The notes under the pieces: model-generated
What the model was told of the DNA's origin: nothing
What the model saw: only the letters and a program-made list of their open reading frames with translations
Databases searched by the model: none
In this document: positions 1 to 8,670 of the stretch, piece by piece
How the letters are laid out: every line of letters starts with the position of its first letter
Position numbering within the stretch: the stretch's first letter is position 1
Assembly (NCBI RefSeq): GCF_000718635.1
Contig: NZ_JOBF01000013.1
Span: 310,001 to 374,000 of the forward strand
Source: Streptomyces varsoviensis
GTDB lineage: Bacteria > Actinomycetota > Actinomycetes > Streptomycetales > Streptomycetaceae
Direction of reading: 5' to 3'
Length of the DNA stretch: 64,000 nucleotides
Made by a program: the position numbers and the translations under genes

Positions 1-926
1 AGCGCGTCCTGGAGCTGCTCGGGGTGCGACGGGTCGAGCTGGCCGACGACGTCCTCCAGCTTGGAGGTGTCGACCTTGATCCCGCGCGCGTACCCCTCGA
101 CGGCGCCGAACAGATGCGAGCGCAGCCACGGCACATGGGTGAAGAGCCGCTGGTGGGCGGCCTCGCGCAGGGCCAGGTAGAGCCGCACCTCCTCCTGCGG
201 GATGCCCAGGCCCTTGCCGAACGCCTCGACGTTGACCGGCAGCAGCGCGGCCTTGCCCGCCGGGCCCAGCGGCAGCCCGATGTCGGTCGAACCGACCACC
301 TCGCCGCCCAGCACGCCCAGCGCCTGCCCGATCTGGGTGCCGAACATCGCGCCGCCCATGGACCGCATCATGCCGAGCAGCGGGCCCGCCATGGCCTGCA
401 TCTCCTCGGGCAGGACGTCGCCCATGGCCGCGCCGACGCGCTCCGCGACGGGGTCCACGAGGTCCTTCCACACCGGGAGGGTGGCCTCGACCCACTCCGC
501 GCGGCTCCACGCCACGGCCGTGTTCGCGCCCGACGGCAGCGACGTCACGCCGTCCAGCCACAGGTCCGCCAGGCGCACGACCTCGTCGACCCAGGCCCGC
601 TCGCCCGGCGAGACGCTCGCGTCCTTGGTGCCGTCGGCGGTGCCCTGCGCGACGGTCTGCCGCGCGATGTCCTTGGCCATGTCCCAGTTCACGGGGCCGC
701 CCTCGTACGAGAGCATCTGCCCGAGCTGCTGAAAGGCCGCGCCCAGGTCGTTCTGGTTCAGTGAACCGAACATCGAGGCGAACGGATTGTCTCCGCCGCC
801 CGTCCCGCCGAACCCGAACGGATTCGCGGGACCCTGGCCACCACCCTGGCCTCCCTTCTTCTTGCCGTCGTCGCCGTCCTCCGGCTCCTCCGGCGGAAGG
901 CCGAATCCGAATGGGGTGTCACTCAC
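1..926 (-). CDS. Zinc-dependent metalloprotease, DUF2342 family (partial, 3' end outside window)
   Basis: Reading leftwards from a GTG at 926, the protein begins VSDTPFGFGLPPEE, runs through a Gly/Asn-rich low-complexity stretch and then a helical domain (NPFASMFGSLN..., WDMAKDIARQTVAQG). Near the truncated end it carries LREAAHQRLF, the degenerate zinc-binding motif expected for the actinobacterial DUF2342 metalloprotease family. About 308 codons are visible and the C-terminus lies left of base 1. No signal peptide is visible, so it is probably cytoplasmic. It is divergent from the SDR gene that starts at 1119. The substrate is unknown. The family call is good; activity is inferred only. Confidence 0.85.
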   Translation of the reverse strand, partial: MSDTPFGFGLPPEEPEDGDDGKKKGGQGGGQGPANPFGFGGTGGGDNPFASMFGSLNQNDLGAAFQQLGQMLSYEGGPVNWDMAKDIARQTVAQGTADGTKDASVSPGERAWVDEVVRLADLWLDGVTSLPSGANTAVAWSRAEWVEATLPVWKDLVDPVAERVGAAMGDVLPEEMQAMAGPLLGMMRSMGGAMFGTQIGQALGVLGGEVVGSTDIGLPLGPAGKAALLPVNVEAFGKGLGIPQEEVRLYLALREAAHQRLFTHVPWLRSHLFGAVEGYARGIKVDTSKLEDVVGQLDPSHPEQLQDA

Positions 927-1118
927 GGGTTTCCTCGGCTCGTAGGGCCGCCGGCCCGGGGCCGACGGCGAATGCCCGACAACACAACCCAGCGTAGACA
1001 CCGGGCCCGGTTGTGGCCTCGGTGCTCCGCCGGCCCGAGGCCTGCGGCAGGATGGACATCACCTGGTGCGTACGCGTCATCGCGCATGCGTACTGAAGAC
1101 AACCTCTGGAGACGCCTG

Positions 1119-2243
1119 GTGAGTTCCCCAGATCCGCACGTTCGCGCAGCGCGAAACGGTACAGCCCATGGTGGCGCGAAGTCCGGCCGACGGCCTGTCG
1201 TGGCCGTCACGGGCGCCGCCGCGGGCATCGGCGCCCTGCTCGCGCAGCGCCTCGCCGAGTCCGAGGAGATCAAGCAGGTCATCGCCATCGACGAGCGCCG
1301 CGGCGACGTCACCGAGGCGACATGGCACGTGCTGGACGTCCGGGACCCGGCCATCGCGGACAAGCTGCGCGGCGCGGACGTCGTCGTCCACCTCGCCGTC
1401 GACCTCGACCTGGAGACCGATCCGGCGGCCCGTACGGCGTACAACGTGCGCGGTACCCAGACCGTGCTCACCGCAGCCGCGGCCGCGGGCGTGCACCGGG
1501 TCGTGCTGTGCACCTCCGCGATGGTCTACGGGGCGCTCCCCGAGAACGACGTGCCCCTCTCCGAGGACGCCGAGCTGCGCGCCACCGCGGACGCCACGGG
1601 CGTCGGCGACCTCCTGGAGATCGAGCGGCTCGCCAAGCGCGCCCCGCGCGCCCACCCCGGGCTGAACGTCACGGTGCTGCGCCCCGCCGTCCTCGTCGGC
1701 GGCACGGACACCGCCCTGACCCGCTACTTCGAGTCGCCGCGCCTCCTGGTCGTCGCCGGTTCCCGGCCCACCTGGCAGTTCTGCCATGTGCAGGACCTGG
1801 TCAGCGCTCTGGAGTTCGCCACCCTGGAGAAGGCCGAGGGCGAGCTCGCGGTGGGCTGCGACGGCTGGCTGGAACAGGAGGAGGTCGAGGAGCTGACGGG
1901 AATCCGCCGGATGGAGCTGCCCTCGGCGGTCGCCCTGGGCGCGGCCTCGCGGCTGCACCGGCTGGGGCTGACCCCGTCCCCGGCCGGCGACCTCGCGTTC
2001 ACCATGCACCCCTGGGTGGTCAGCGGCAGCCGGCTGCACGAGGCGGGCTGGCGGCCCCGCTGGACCAATGAGGAGGTCCTCGCCGAGCTGCTGGAGGAGG
2101 TCTCGGGCCGCCATACGGTCGTGGGCCGGCGGCTGGGCCGCAAGGACGCCGCCACGACGCTGGGGGCCGCCGGTGCCACGGTCGCGCTGGTGGGTACGGC
2201 CGCGCTGGTCCGCCGCGCCCGCAAGGCCCGCCGCCGCCTCTAG
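1119..2243 (+). CDS. SDR / NAD-dependent epimerase-type protein
   Basis: This is a 374-residue protein with an N-terminal Rossmann fold (VAVTGAAAGIGALLAQRL, about residues 29-46). It continues with DVVVHLAVDLD, a catalytic-like SAMVYG segment and a C-terminal substrate domain typical of extended SDR/epimerase proteins. The C-terminus has an Ala-rich hydrophobic segment (TTLGAAGATVALVGTAALV) followed by Arg/Lys, which suggests a membrane-attached tail. The GTG at 1119 is chosen because GGAG at 1108-1111 sits 7 nt upstream; an in-frame ATG at 1086 has no clear ribosome site. The substrate cannot be deduced; it is probably a nucleotide-sugar or related epimerase/reductase. Confidence 0.8.
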   Translation: MSSPDPHVRAARNGTAHGGAKSGRRPVVAVTGAAAGIGALLAQRLAESEEIKQVIAIDERRGDVTEATWHVLDVRDPAIADKLRGADVVVHLAVDLDLETDPAARTAYNVRGTQTVLTAAAAAGVHRVVLCTSAMVYGALPENDVPLSEDAELRATADATGVGDLLEIERLAKRAPRAHPGLNVTVLRPAVLVGGTDTALTRYFESPRLLVVAGSRPTWQFCHVQDLVSALEFATLEKAEGELAVGCDGWLEQEEVEELTGIRRMELPSAVALGAASRLHRLGLTPSPAGDLAFTMHPWVVSGSRLHEAGWRPRWTNEEVLAELLEEVSGRHTVVGRRLGRKDAATTLGAAGATVALVGTAALVRRARKARRRL

Positions 2244-2482
2244 AGACCCGGCGGCAGGCCCGGCAGCGGGGGCGGTAGCGGCTCGTACGTACAGCCGGCA
2301 CCAGGCTCGGCAGCGATCGGCACCAGGCCCGGAAGCGGCGTGTACGTACGGCCGGCACCAGGCCCGGCAGAAGCCCCTGCAACAGGCTCCGCAGCGGCCC
2401 GCCGACGGGCTCGTACGGGCTCGTACGGGCTCGTACGCACGGCCGGTGCCGGGCCGGCCGGCCGGTGCGGCACGATGGGGGC
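2244..2482. repeat. Short imperfect repeats between the epimerase gene and moaE
   Basis: About 240 bases without a gene. The stretch holds several near copies of a CGGCACCAGGCNCGG motif (about 2290-2370) and three tandem copies of the decamer GGGCTCGTAC at 2407-2436. No coding signature is seen. Similar GTACGGCTC strings occur elsewhere in the window (26.8 kb, 50.0 kb). They look like slippage-prone intergenic sequence rather than a defined element. Confidence 0.6.
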
Positions 2483-2950
2483 ATGGCAACCACCCACGAC
2501 CGCCCCGCCGTCCCCGCCCAGAGCGCCGCCTCCGTCATCCGGCTGCTCGCCGTCCGCGACACCCCGCTGTCCCTGGACGAGGTCTTCGCGGCGGTCGGCG
2601 ACCGGGCCGCGGGCGGCACCGCGCTCTTCGTCGGCACGGTCCGCGATCATGACGGCGGCGCGGAGGTCGCCGGCCTCGGCTACTCGGCCCACCCCAGCGC
2701 CGAGGCGGAGCTGCGCCGGGTCGCCGAGAAGGTCGCGGCGGACTTTCCGGTACGGGCCATGGCCGCCGTCCACCGGGTCGGCGACCTGTCGGTGGGGGAC
2801 CTGGCCGTGGTGGTCGCGGTCTCCTGCGCCCATCGCGCCGAGGCGTTCGCCGCGTGCCGCAGGCTGATCGACGACCTCAAGCACGAGGTCCCGATCTGGA
2901 AGCACCAGCAGTTCGCGGACGGCACCGAGGAGTGGGTCGGCGCCTGCTGA
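2483..2950 (+). CDS. moaE: Molybdopterin synthase catalytic subunit MoaE
   Basis: This 155-residue protein matches the large subunit of molybdopterin synthase, which with MoaD thiocarboxylate converts cyclic pyranopterin monophosphate to molybdopterin in the cytoplasm. Family signatures are FVGTVRDHDGG (about residues 48-58), LGYSAHPSAEAEL, AVHRVGDLSVGD, CAHRAEAF and the C-terminal VPIWKHQQFADG segment with the conserved lysine. The ATG at 2483 is preceded by GGGGG at 2476-2480; an in-frame GTG at 2465 lacks a ribosome site. No moaD lies beside it, so its partner must be encoded elsewhere. Confidence 0.92.
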   Translation: MATTHDRPAVPAQSAASVIRLLAVRDTPLSLDEVFAAVGDRAAGGTALFVGTVRDHDGGAEVAGLGYSAHPSAEAELRRVAEKVAADFPVRAMAAVHRVGDLSVGDLAVVVAVSCAHRAEAFAACRRLIDDLKHEVPIWKHQQFADGTEEWVGAC

Positions 2951-3035
2951 GGCGGAGCGGCGGCGGAAGAGCGGCCGTTGGGCCGAGCGTGTTACTCCGG
3001 TTGCGTAACCCGTGTCCCGGTATAAACGTTGACCT

Positions 3036-3050
3036 GACAGATGGTTAATC
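3036..3050. promoter_or_regulatory. Small inverted repeat and weak promoter-like sequence upstream of the 3205 gene
   Basis: A 5-bp inverted repeat CAGAT-GGTTA-ATCTG follows a TTGACC hexamer at about 3029, with an AT-rich stretch (CTTATC) about 18 bases further on. This is unusually A/T-rich for the window and lies 155 bp before the small membrane protein gene. It could be the promoter region of that gene. Sequence evidence only; weak. Confidence 0.3.
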
Positions 3051-3204
3051 TGCTTATCGTTGATTAGGGCTGAGCCGGCGTCGCGACCGGCGCTGTTCGC
3101 CTGTCCGCGCGCGATACCCGGTGACACGCACGTATTCCGTGCCGCGCCGGGCGGCGCGCCGGGTCGGATCGCGCCGGCGGGCGCCGAGGGGTCGGGAGGC
3201 CGAT

Positions 3205-3396
3205 GTGGGTGCGCTCCTCTGGTTGCTGATTCCGCTGACGGCGGCGATCGCCGCCGCCATATGGGGTAGTTGGGCCACGCGTAACCGGACGTACGGGGAC
3301 AACGCGGAACTCGCCGGCTACGAACGGTTCCGCGCGGCGATGGAGCGGCCGGCCGCCGGTTCGGAGGCCGCCCAGGCGGCGCCCGGCGGGTCCTGA
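3205..3396 (+). CDS. Small membrane protein, hypothetical
   Basis: A 63-residue protein begins with a single hydrophobic segment (GALLWLLIPLTAAIAAAIWG, about residues 2-21) and has a short charged C-terminal half (ELAGYERFRAAMERP). The GTG at 3205 is chosen because GGGAGG at 3194-3199 lies 5 nt upstream and the upstream in-frame codons encode only Arg-rich sequence. Small proteins of this shape commonly lie next to the YlbL-type protease gene in Streptomyces. The function is unknown; a single-pass inner membrane location is inferred. Confidence 0.65.
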   Translation: MGALLWLLIPLTAAIAAAIWGSWATRNRTYGDNAELAGYERFRAAMERPAAGSEAAQAAPGGS

Positions 3397-3534
3397 CCCC
3401 GGGCCCCGGCCGGGGGCGTGTGGGCGCCCGGCCGCGCCCCCGGAAACGGCTTCGGCCGACACCGTCAACTCGCCGGGCCACGGACGGCCCGGCCCCACGG
3501 GTGGGCTGTCGGACCCGTCCCGTACTGTCGTTCC

Positions 3535-4623
3535 ATGCCCCGCCGCACAGCGACGATGCTCGCCTCCCTCCTGATGCTGATCGCGCTGCTCTGCGCGGGT
3601 GTGCTGATCCCGGTGCCGTACGCGGACATGTCCCCCGGACCGACCGTCAACACCATCGGGGAGCACGACGGCGAGCCGGTGCTCCAGATCACCGGGCACC
3701 AGACCTACCCGACCTCCGGGCACCTCAACATGACCACGGTCCGGGTCACCGGCTCCCAGTACCGGATGAACCTGGTCGAGGCGGTCTTCGGCTGGCTCAA
3801 CCACGACGACCTCGTCGTCCCGCACGAGACGGTCTATCCGGACGACAAGACCCCGGACCAGGTCAGCCAGGAGAACGCCGAGGAGTTCAGCCAGTCCCAG
3901 GAGACCGCCAAGGTCGCCGCGCTCAAGGCGGTCGGCATCAAGGTCGGCAGCCGCATCGTCGTGGGGTCCGTGGTCAAGGGCGGCCCGGCCGAGGGCAAGC
4001 TGCACGCGGGCGACGTGATCAAGGCCGTGGACGGCACGGAGATCAAGCGGACCGAGGACGTGGCCAAGCTCGTCACCAAGCACAAGCCCGGCGAGCAGGT
4101 CACCTTCACCGTCGTCCCGGTCAAGGAGGCGGCCGAGGCGGAGAAGGCCAAGAGGGAGCCGAAGGAGACCCGGACCGTCGTCCTGAAGACCGTCAAGGCG
4201 CCCGAGGACAAACGGGCCATCGTCGGCATCAACGCGGCCGTCGACCACACGTTCCCGTTCTCGATCGACATCAAGCTGCCGGACATCGGCGGGCCCAGCG
4301 CGGGGCTGATGTTCGCCCTCGGCATCGTCGACAAGCTCACGCCGGACGATCTGACGGGCGGCAAGTTCGTGGCGGGCACCGGGACCATAGACGACAAGGG
4401 CGTGGTCGGGCCCATCGGCGGCATCGCGATGAAGATCGTCGCCGCTCGCGACAAGGGCGCGCGGTATTTCCTGACGCCCAAGGGGAATTGCGCGACCGCC
4501 GCCAAGGACACCCCGGACGGGCTCCGGCTCGTCAAGGTCGGGACGATAGACGACGCGCTGAAGGCGCTGGAGAAGATCCGCAAGGGAGACACGGCCGGCC
4601 TGCCGCGGTGCACGACAGGCTGA
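3535..4623 (+). CDS. YlbL-type PDZ and Lon-like (S16) serine protease
   Basis: A 362-residue membrane-anchored protease. One N-terminal membrane segment (about residues 8-27) is followed by a PDZ domain (about 130-200; GSVVKGGPAEGKLHAGDVIKAVDG) and a C-terminal S16 Lon-type proteolytic domain. The catalytic Ser is in GPSAGLMF (about Ser255) and the catalytic Lys in GGIAMKIVAA (about Lys300). The 45-residue spacing matches the Lon Ser-Lys dyad. The protease domain probably faces outside the membrane. No ATPase domain is present, as usual for this family. Start is ATG 3535. The physiological target is not known in Streptomyces. Confidence 0.88.
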   Translation: MPRRTATMLASLLMLIALLCAGVLIPVPYADMSPGPTVNTIGEHDGEPVLQITGHQTYPTSGHLNMTTVRVTGSQYRMNLVEAVFGWLNHDDLVVPHETVYPDDKTPDQVSQENAEEFSQSQETAKVAALKAVGIKVGSRIVVGSVVKGGPAEGKLHAGDVIKAVDGTEIKRTEDVAKLVTKHKPGEQVTFTVVPVKEAAEAEKAKREPKETRTVVLKTVKAPEDKRAIVGINAAVDHTFPFSIDIKLPDIGGPSAGLMFALGIVDKLTPDDLTGGKFVAGTGTIDDKGVVGPIGGIAMKIVAARDKGARYFLTPKGNCATAAKDTPDGLRLVKVGTIDDALKALEKIRKGDTAGLPRCTTG

Positions 4624-4638
4624 CCGTACGGACGTGAG

Positions 4639-4659
4639 CGGGCCCCCGAGGAGGGCCCG
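4639..4659. terminator. Bidirectional terminator between convergent genes
   Basis: The perfect 7-bp stem CGGGCCC/GGGCCCG with a 7-nt loop lies between the stop codons of the YlbL-type gene (plus) and the PPA1309-like gene (minus), so it can serve both. No strong T-tract is present, which is common in this GC-rich genus. Confidence 0.6.
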
Positions 4660-4667
4660 CGGCGGCG

Positions 4668-5234
4668 CTACGCCTCGAACGTGGCGGCCAGCGCCTCGGC
4701 GAGGCCCGGTACGAGGTCGGCCCCGGTGAGGACCTCGGTCGGCGAGTCCTTCTCGCGCAGCCGCAGCGCGGACTCGCGGGCGCCGTCCCGGAGCACCGCC
4801 ACCGTCATACGGACCTCCTGGCGGTCCGGGTGCTCGGCGACCCACTCGGCGAGCCGCGCCTCGTCGAGGCCGTTGGGCACGGAGCCCTCCGCGGACGGCG
4901 GCAGCATCAGCCGCTCCACCGTCATGGCGCAGCCGGTGACCGGGTCGGGCCAGGCGATGGTGGCGAGGAACTCGTCGAGGGCGACGCCCGCGGGCAGCTC
5001 GTCCTGCTCGATGGGCGTGATGGCGGCGGGGGCGTCCTCGCCGTCCGCGGCGTCGAGGCCGAGCTGTTCGGCGAGGCCGGGCTCCTGGGCGCGCAGTTTC
5101 GCGGTGTCGACGAGGGCGAAAAGGCGGGCCGGCTGATCCCAGCCGAGCCCGGAGGCGTACTCGTCGATTTCGAGCACGGCCCGGGTCAGCGGACTCGCGG
5201 CCATAGGGGTGCTGGGGTCGGGAAGGTTGGACAT
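4668..5234 (-). CDS. PPA1309-family conserved hypothetical protein
   Basis: A 188-residue soluble protein beginning [20 protein letters not shown]. It is acidic and has no signal peptide or membrane segment. Conserved-looking stretches are [19 protein letters not shown] (about residues 28-46), [30 protein letters not shown], and a C-terminal [15 protein letters not shown]. It resembles the actinobacterial PPA1309 family found next to YlbL-type proteases. The function is unknown. The in-frame extension up to 5414 would cross the divergent UPF0182 promoter, so ATG 5234 is preferred. Confidence 0.75.
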   Translation of the reverse strand: MSNLPDPSTPMAASPLTRAVLEIDEYASGLGWDQPARLFALVDTAKLRAQEPGLAEQLGLDAADGEDAPAAITPIEQDELPAGVALDEFLATIAWPDPVTGCAMTVERLMLPPSAEGSVPNGLDEARLAEWVAEHPDRQEVRMTVAVLRDGARESALRLREKDSPTEVLTGADLVPGLAEALAATFEA

Positions 5235-5368
5235 GGTCAATATCGTGCCCTGAAGGTGACCGAAAACGGGAACTGAGTAAAGGCTCAGTAAGTTGCCACA
5301 CTGGGTCCTACTATCACCGGGGCCGCTCAAACGACTCCCCAACGACATTGAACTTCGAGGTGCGCACC

Positions 5369-8272
5369 TTGGCTTTCCAGATGCCGGACCGCGGCGGAGG
5401 CCCGACAGGGCCACGGATGAGAGTCGGCCGACCGTCCCGGCGCGTCCGGACCCTGCTGATGACCTTGGGTGTGCTGGCCGTGCTGGCCATGCTCTTCGTC
5501 ATGTTCGCCGGGTTCTGGACGGACTGGCTCTGGTACCGCTCGGTCAAATACTCCTCGGTCTTCACGACCACGCTGGGGACCAAGATCGGGCTGTTCGCCG
5601 TCTTCGGCCTGCTGATGGCCGCCGCCGTCGGCTTCAACATCTGGCTCGCGCACCGGCTGCGGCCGCCGCTCAGCGCGATGTCGATGGAGCAGCAGAGCCT
5701 CGACCGCTACCGGATGAGCCTCGCGCCGTACAAGAAGTGGGTGCTGCTCGCCGTCACCGCGCTGGTGGGCCTGATCGCGGGCGCGTCCGCCGCCGGGCAG
5801 TGGCGCACCTGGCTCCAGTGGGTCAACGGCGTCCCCTTCGGCCAGCAGGACCCGCAGTTCCACAAGGACATCGGGTTCTACACCTTCGACCTGCCGTGGT
5901 ATCGCTTCCTGCTGAGCTTCGGCTTCGCGGCCGCGGTGCTGGCGCTGATCGCCGCCGCCCTGGTGCACTACCTCTACGGCGGACTGCGGATCACCAGCCC
6001 CGGCGGGCGGGCCACCGCCGCGGCCACCGGCCATCTCTCGGTGCTGCTCGGCGTCTTCGTGCTGCTCAAGGCCGTCGCGTACTGGCTGGACCGGTACGGG
6101 CTCACGGTGAAGTCCAGCGGCCTGAAATCGACGGCGGGCTGGACCGGGCTGCGCTATGTGGACGCGAACGCGTATTTGCCGGCCAAGACGATCCTCTTCA
6201 TCATCGCCCTGATCTGCGCGGCGCTCTTCTTCGCGACGCTGTGGCGGCGCACCTGGCAACTGCCGGTGATCGGCTTCGGGCTGATGGTGCTCTCCGCGAT
6301 CCTGATCGGCGGGCTCTACCCCGCGATCGTGCAGAAATTCCAGGTCCAGCCGAACGAGCAGGCCAAGGAAGCCCCGTACATCAAGAAGAACATCAATGCC
6401 ACGCGTGAGGCGTACGGCATCGACGGTTCCGATGTGAAGGAGTACGCGGGCAAGAGCGAGCTGAAGGACAAGGACAAGCAGAAGCTGCGCGCCGACGCGG
6501 ACTCGACGGCCAGCATGCGGCTGCTCGACCCGAACATCGTCTCGCCGACCTTCCAGCAGCTCCAGCAGGTCCGCGGCTACTACCAGTTCCCGTCCACGCT
6601 AGATGTCGACCGCTACAAGGAGGACGGCAAGGAGCAGGACACGGTCATCGGTCTGCGCGAGCTGAACATCAACGGCATTCCCGAGCGCAACTGGATCAAC
6701 GACCACTTCAAGTACACCCACGGGTACGGCGCCATCACCGCGAAGGGCACCGACACCGTGGACGGCGGCGCCCCGGACTTCACCGAGAAGAACCTGCCGA
6801 CGAAGGGCAAGCTGCCCTCGTACGAGCAGCGGATCTACTACGGCGAGAAGACCACGCAGTACTCGATCGTCGGCGGCCCGCAGAAGGAGCTGGACTACTC
6901 CGGCGACAACGGCGAGAAGAGCTACAGCTACGAGGGCAAGAGCGGGGTGAACCTCTCCAACCCGATCAACCGCGCGGCCTACGCGGTGGCCTTCGGGGAG
7001 CCGCAGATCCTCTACTCCGGGGCGATCGGCGACGGCTCGCGGATTCTCTACAACCGCACGCCCAAGGAGCGCGTGGAGGCGGTCGCGCCCTGGCTGACCA
7101 TCGACGGCGACGCGTACCCGGCGGTGGTCGACGGCCGGGTGCAGTGGATCGTCGACGCCTATACCACGACCAACGGCTATCCGTACGCCTCGCGCACGAC
7201 GCTCGGCGACACCACGGCGGACTCCCTGACCACCGGTCAGCGGTCCGTGGTCGCCCAGCAGAACCAGGTCAACTACATCCGCAACTCGGTCAAGGCGACC
7301 GTGGACGCGTACGACGGCAAGGTCAAGCTGTACCAGTGGGACACCAAGGACCCGGTGCTCAAGACCTGGATGAAGTCGTTCCCGGGGACCGTGAAGGCCA
7401 AGAGCGAGATCGACTCGGACCTGATGCAGCACCTGCGCTACCCGCAGGACCTCTTCAAGGTCCAGCGCGAGCTGCTGACCCGCTACCACGTCACCGACCC
7501 GGGGACGTTCTACACCGGCAGTGAGCGGTGGCAGGTGCCGGACGACCCGACCACCAAGTCGGGGAACGCGGTGCCGCCGTACTACCTGAGCATGAAGATG
7601 CCGGACCAGCAGGCCCAGGCGTTCTCGCTGACGACGACGTTCACGCCGAAGAGCAGAGAGAATCTCGGCGCCTTCATGGCGGTCGACGCGGACGCGACCA
7701 GTTCGGACTACGGCAAGATCAGAATACTGAAACTGCCATCGGAGACCACGGTCTCCGGTCCACAGCAGGTGCAGAGCAAGTTCAACGGAGATCCCGAGAT
7801 CGCCAACAAGATCAATATCTTGAAGAGAGGCGACTCCGAGATCGAATACGGCAATCTGCTGACCGTGCCGCTCGACGACGGACTGCTCTACGTCGAACCG
7901 GTCTATGTGAGAGGCGCCGGCACCAACTATCCGCTGCTGAAGAAGGTGCTCGTCACCTATGGGGACCGGACGGCCTTCGAGGACGATCTGCCCAAGGCGC
8001 TCGACGTGGTCTTCGGGGTGAAGAAGCCGTCCGGGGAGCCGACCCCGCCCGGCGGCGACACCACGAAGCCGCCGGCCTCGGAGAACCCGACCACCAAGCA
8101 GGCGGTCAAGGACGCCCAGGACGCGTACGAGGCCGGCCAGAAGGCGCTGCAGGAGCAGGACTGGACCGCCTACGGGAAGGCGCAGAAGGACCTCAAGGAC
8201 GCCCTGAACCGCGCCGCCAAGGCCGAGCAGGAGGCTTCCGAGAAGGGGAAGAGCGGGAAGCCGGGGAGCTGA
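5369..8272 (+). CDS. UPF0182 family large membrane protein
   Basis: A 967-residue protein. The N-terminal third has about seven membrane segments (the first at about residues 25-45, [22 protein letters not shown]) and the remainder is a large, probably extracellular domain. Family marks are [23 protein letters not shown] and [18 protein letters not shown]. The end is a Pro-rich linker plus an Ala/Lys/Glu helical tail (about 885-967). The start is taken as TTG 5369 ([10 protein letters not shown]) because GAGG at 5357-5360 lies 8 nt upstream; an internal ATG at 5381 is the alternative. The molecular function of this widespread actinobacterial family is not established. Confidence 0.85.
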   Translation: MAFQMPDRGGGPTGPRMRVGRPSRRVRTLLMTLGVLAVLAMLFVMFAGFWTDWLWYRSVKYSSVFTTTLGTKIGLFAVFGLLMAAAVGFNIWLAHRLRPPLSAMSMEQQSLDRYRMSLAPYKKWVLLAVTALVGLIAGASAAGQWRTWLQWVNGVPFGQQDPQFHKDIGFYTFDLPWYRFLLSFGFAAAVLALIAAALVHYLYGGLRITSPGGRATAAATGHLSVLLGVFVLLKAVAYWLDRYGLTVKSSGLKSTAGWTGLRYVDANAYLPAKTILFIIALICAALFFATLWRRTWQLPVIGFGLMVLSAILIGGLYPAIVQKFQVQPNEQAKEAPYIKKNINATREAYGIDGSDVKEYAGKSELKDKDKQKLRADADSTASMRLLDPNIVSPTFQQLQQVRGYYQFPSTLDVDRYKEDGKEQDTVIGLRELNINGIPERNWINDHFKYTHGYGAITAKGTDTVDGGAPDFTEKNLPTKGKLPSYEQRIYYGEKTTQYSIVGGPQKELDYSGDNGEKSYSYEGKSGVNLSNPINRAAYAVAFGEPQILYSGAIGDGSRILYNRTPKERVEAVAPWLTIDGDAYPAVVDGRVQWIVDAYTTTNGYPYASRTTLGDTTADSLTTGQRSVVAQQNQVNYIRNSVKATVDAYDGKVKLYQWDTKDPVLKTWMKSFPGTVKAKSEIDSDLMQHLRYPQDLFKVQRELLTRYHVTDPGTFYTGSERWQVPDDPTTKSGNAVPPYYLSMKMPDQQAQAFSLTTTFTPKSRENLGAFMAVDADATSSDYGKIRILKLPSETTVSGPQQVQSKFNGDPEIANKINILKRGDSEIEYGNLLTVPLDDGLLYVEPVYVRGAGTNYPLLKKVLVTYGDRTAFEDDLPKALDVVFGVKKPSGEPTPPGGDTTKPPASENPTTKQAVKDAQDAYEAGQKALQEQDWTAYGKAQKDLKDALNRAAKAEQEASEKGKSGKPGS

Positions 8273-8314
8273 GCAGGGGCCGCCCCGCGCCGTGGTAGGG
8301 TTGAAACACAACGG

Positions 8315-8388
8315 CGCGGGGTGGAGCAGCTCGGTAGCTCGCTGGGCTCATAACCCAGAGGTCGCAGGTTCAAATCCTGTCCCCGCTA
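8315..8388 (+). tRNA. Initiator tRNA-fMet (CAT), copy 1
   Basis: A 74-nt cloverleaf with acceptor arm CGCGGGG/CCCCGC, anticodon stem GGG-CTCATAA-CCC (anticodon CAT) and T-arm GCAGGTTCAAATCCTGT. The unpaired 1-72 position and the three G-C pairs in the anticodon stem are hallmarks of initiator tRNA. The CCA end is not encoded. A -10-like TAGGGT lies at 8296-8301. The sequence is identical to the copy at 11248. Confidence 0.97.
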
Positions 8389-8395
8389 CTCATAG

Positions 8396-8433
8396 GACAA
8401 AGGCCCGGAGTCTTCGGACTCCGGGCCTTTGTC
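8396..8433 (+). terminator. Terminator of tRNA-fMet copy 1
   Basis: A perfect 17-bp stem (left arm 8396-8412, right arm 8417-8433) is closed by a TTCG tetraloop, starting 8 nt after the tRNA. One of the strongest hairpins in the window; clearly a transcription terminator. Confidence 0.92.
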
Positions 8434-8670
8434 GTGCGTACGGGCGGGTGGCGGCCCGAGCCGGCGGCGGTGCTGGGCGGCGAGGGGCGGGGCGCGACGG
8501 CAGGGTCGCGGTGCCTTGGGGCGGCGGGGCTTTGTGTGGGGGTTGTGTGGAGCCTCCGGGCGGTGTTTGGGACGCCACGATGTCGGGAAGTCGACAAAAC
8601 GCTGAAGTGACCTCACTGGCTGCGGTATACCAGGTGTACGCGGGTTGTGGGTGGTGCGACGATGGGGATC

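Noticed and set aside
3064..5301. 745-codon minus-strand frame across the YlbL-type region
   Set aside because: It is a shadow of the plus-strand protease and of the PPA1309-like gene in another frame; no domain and no ribosome site.
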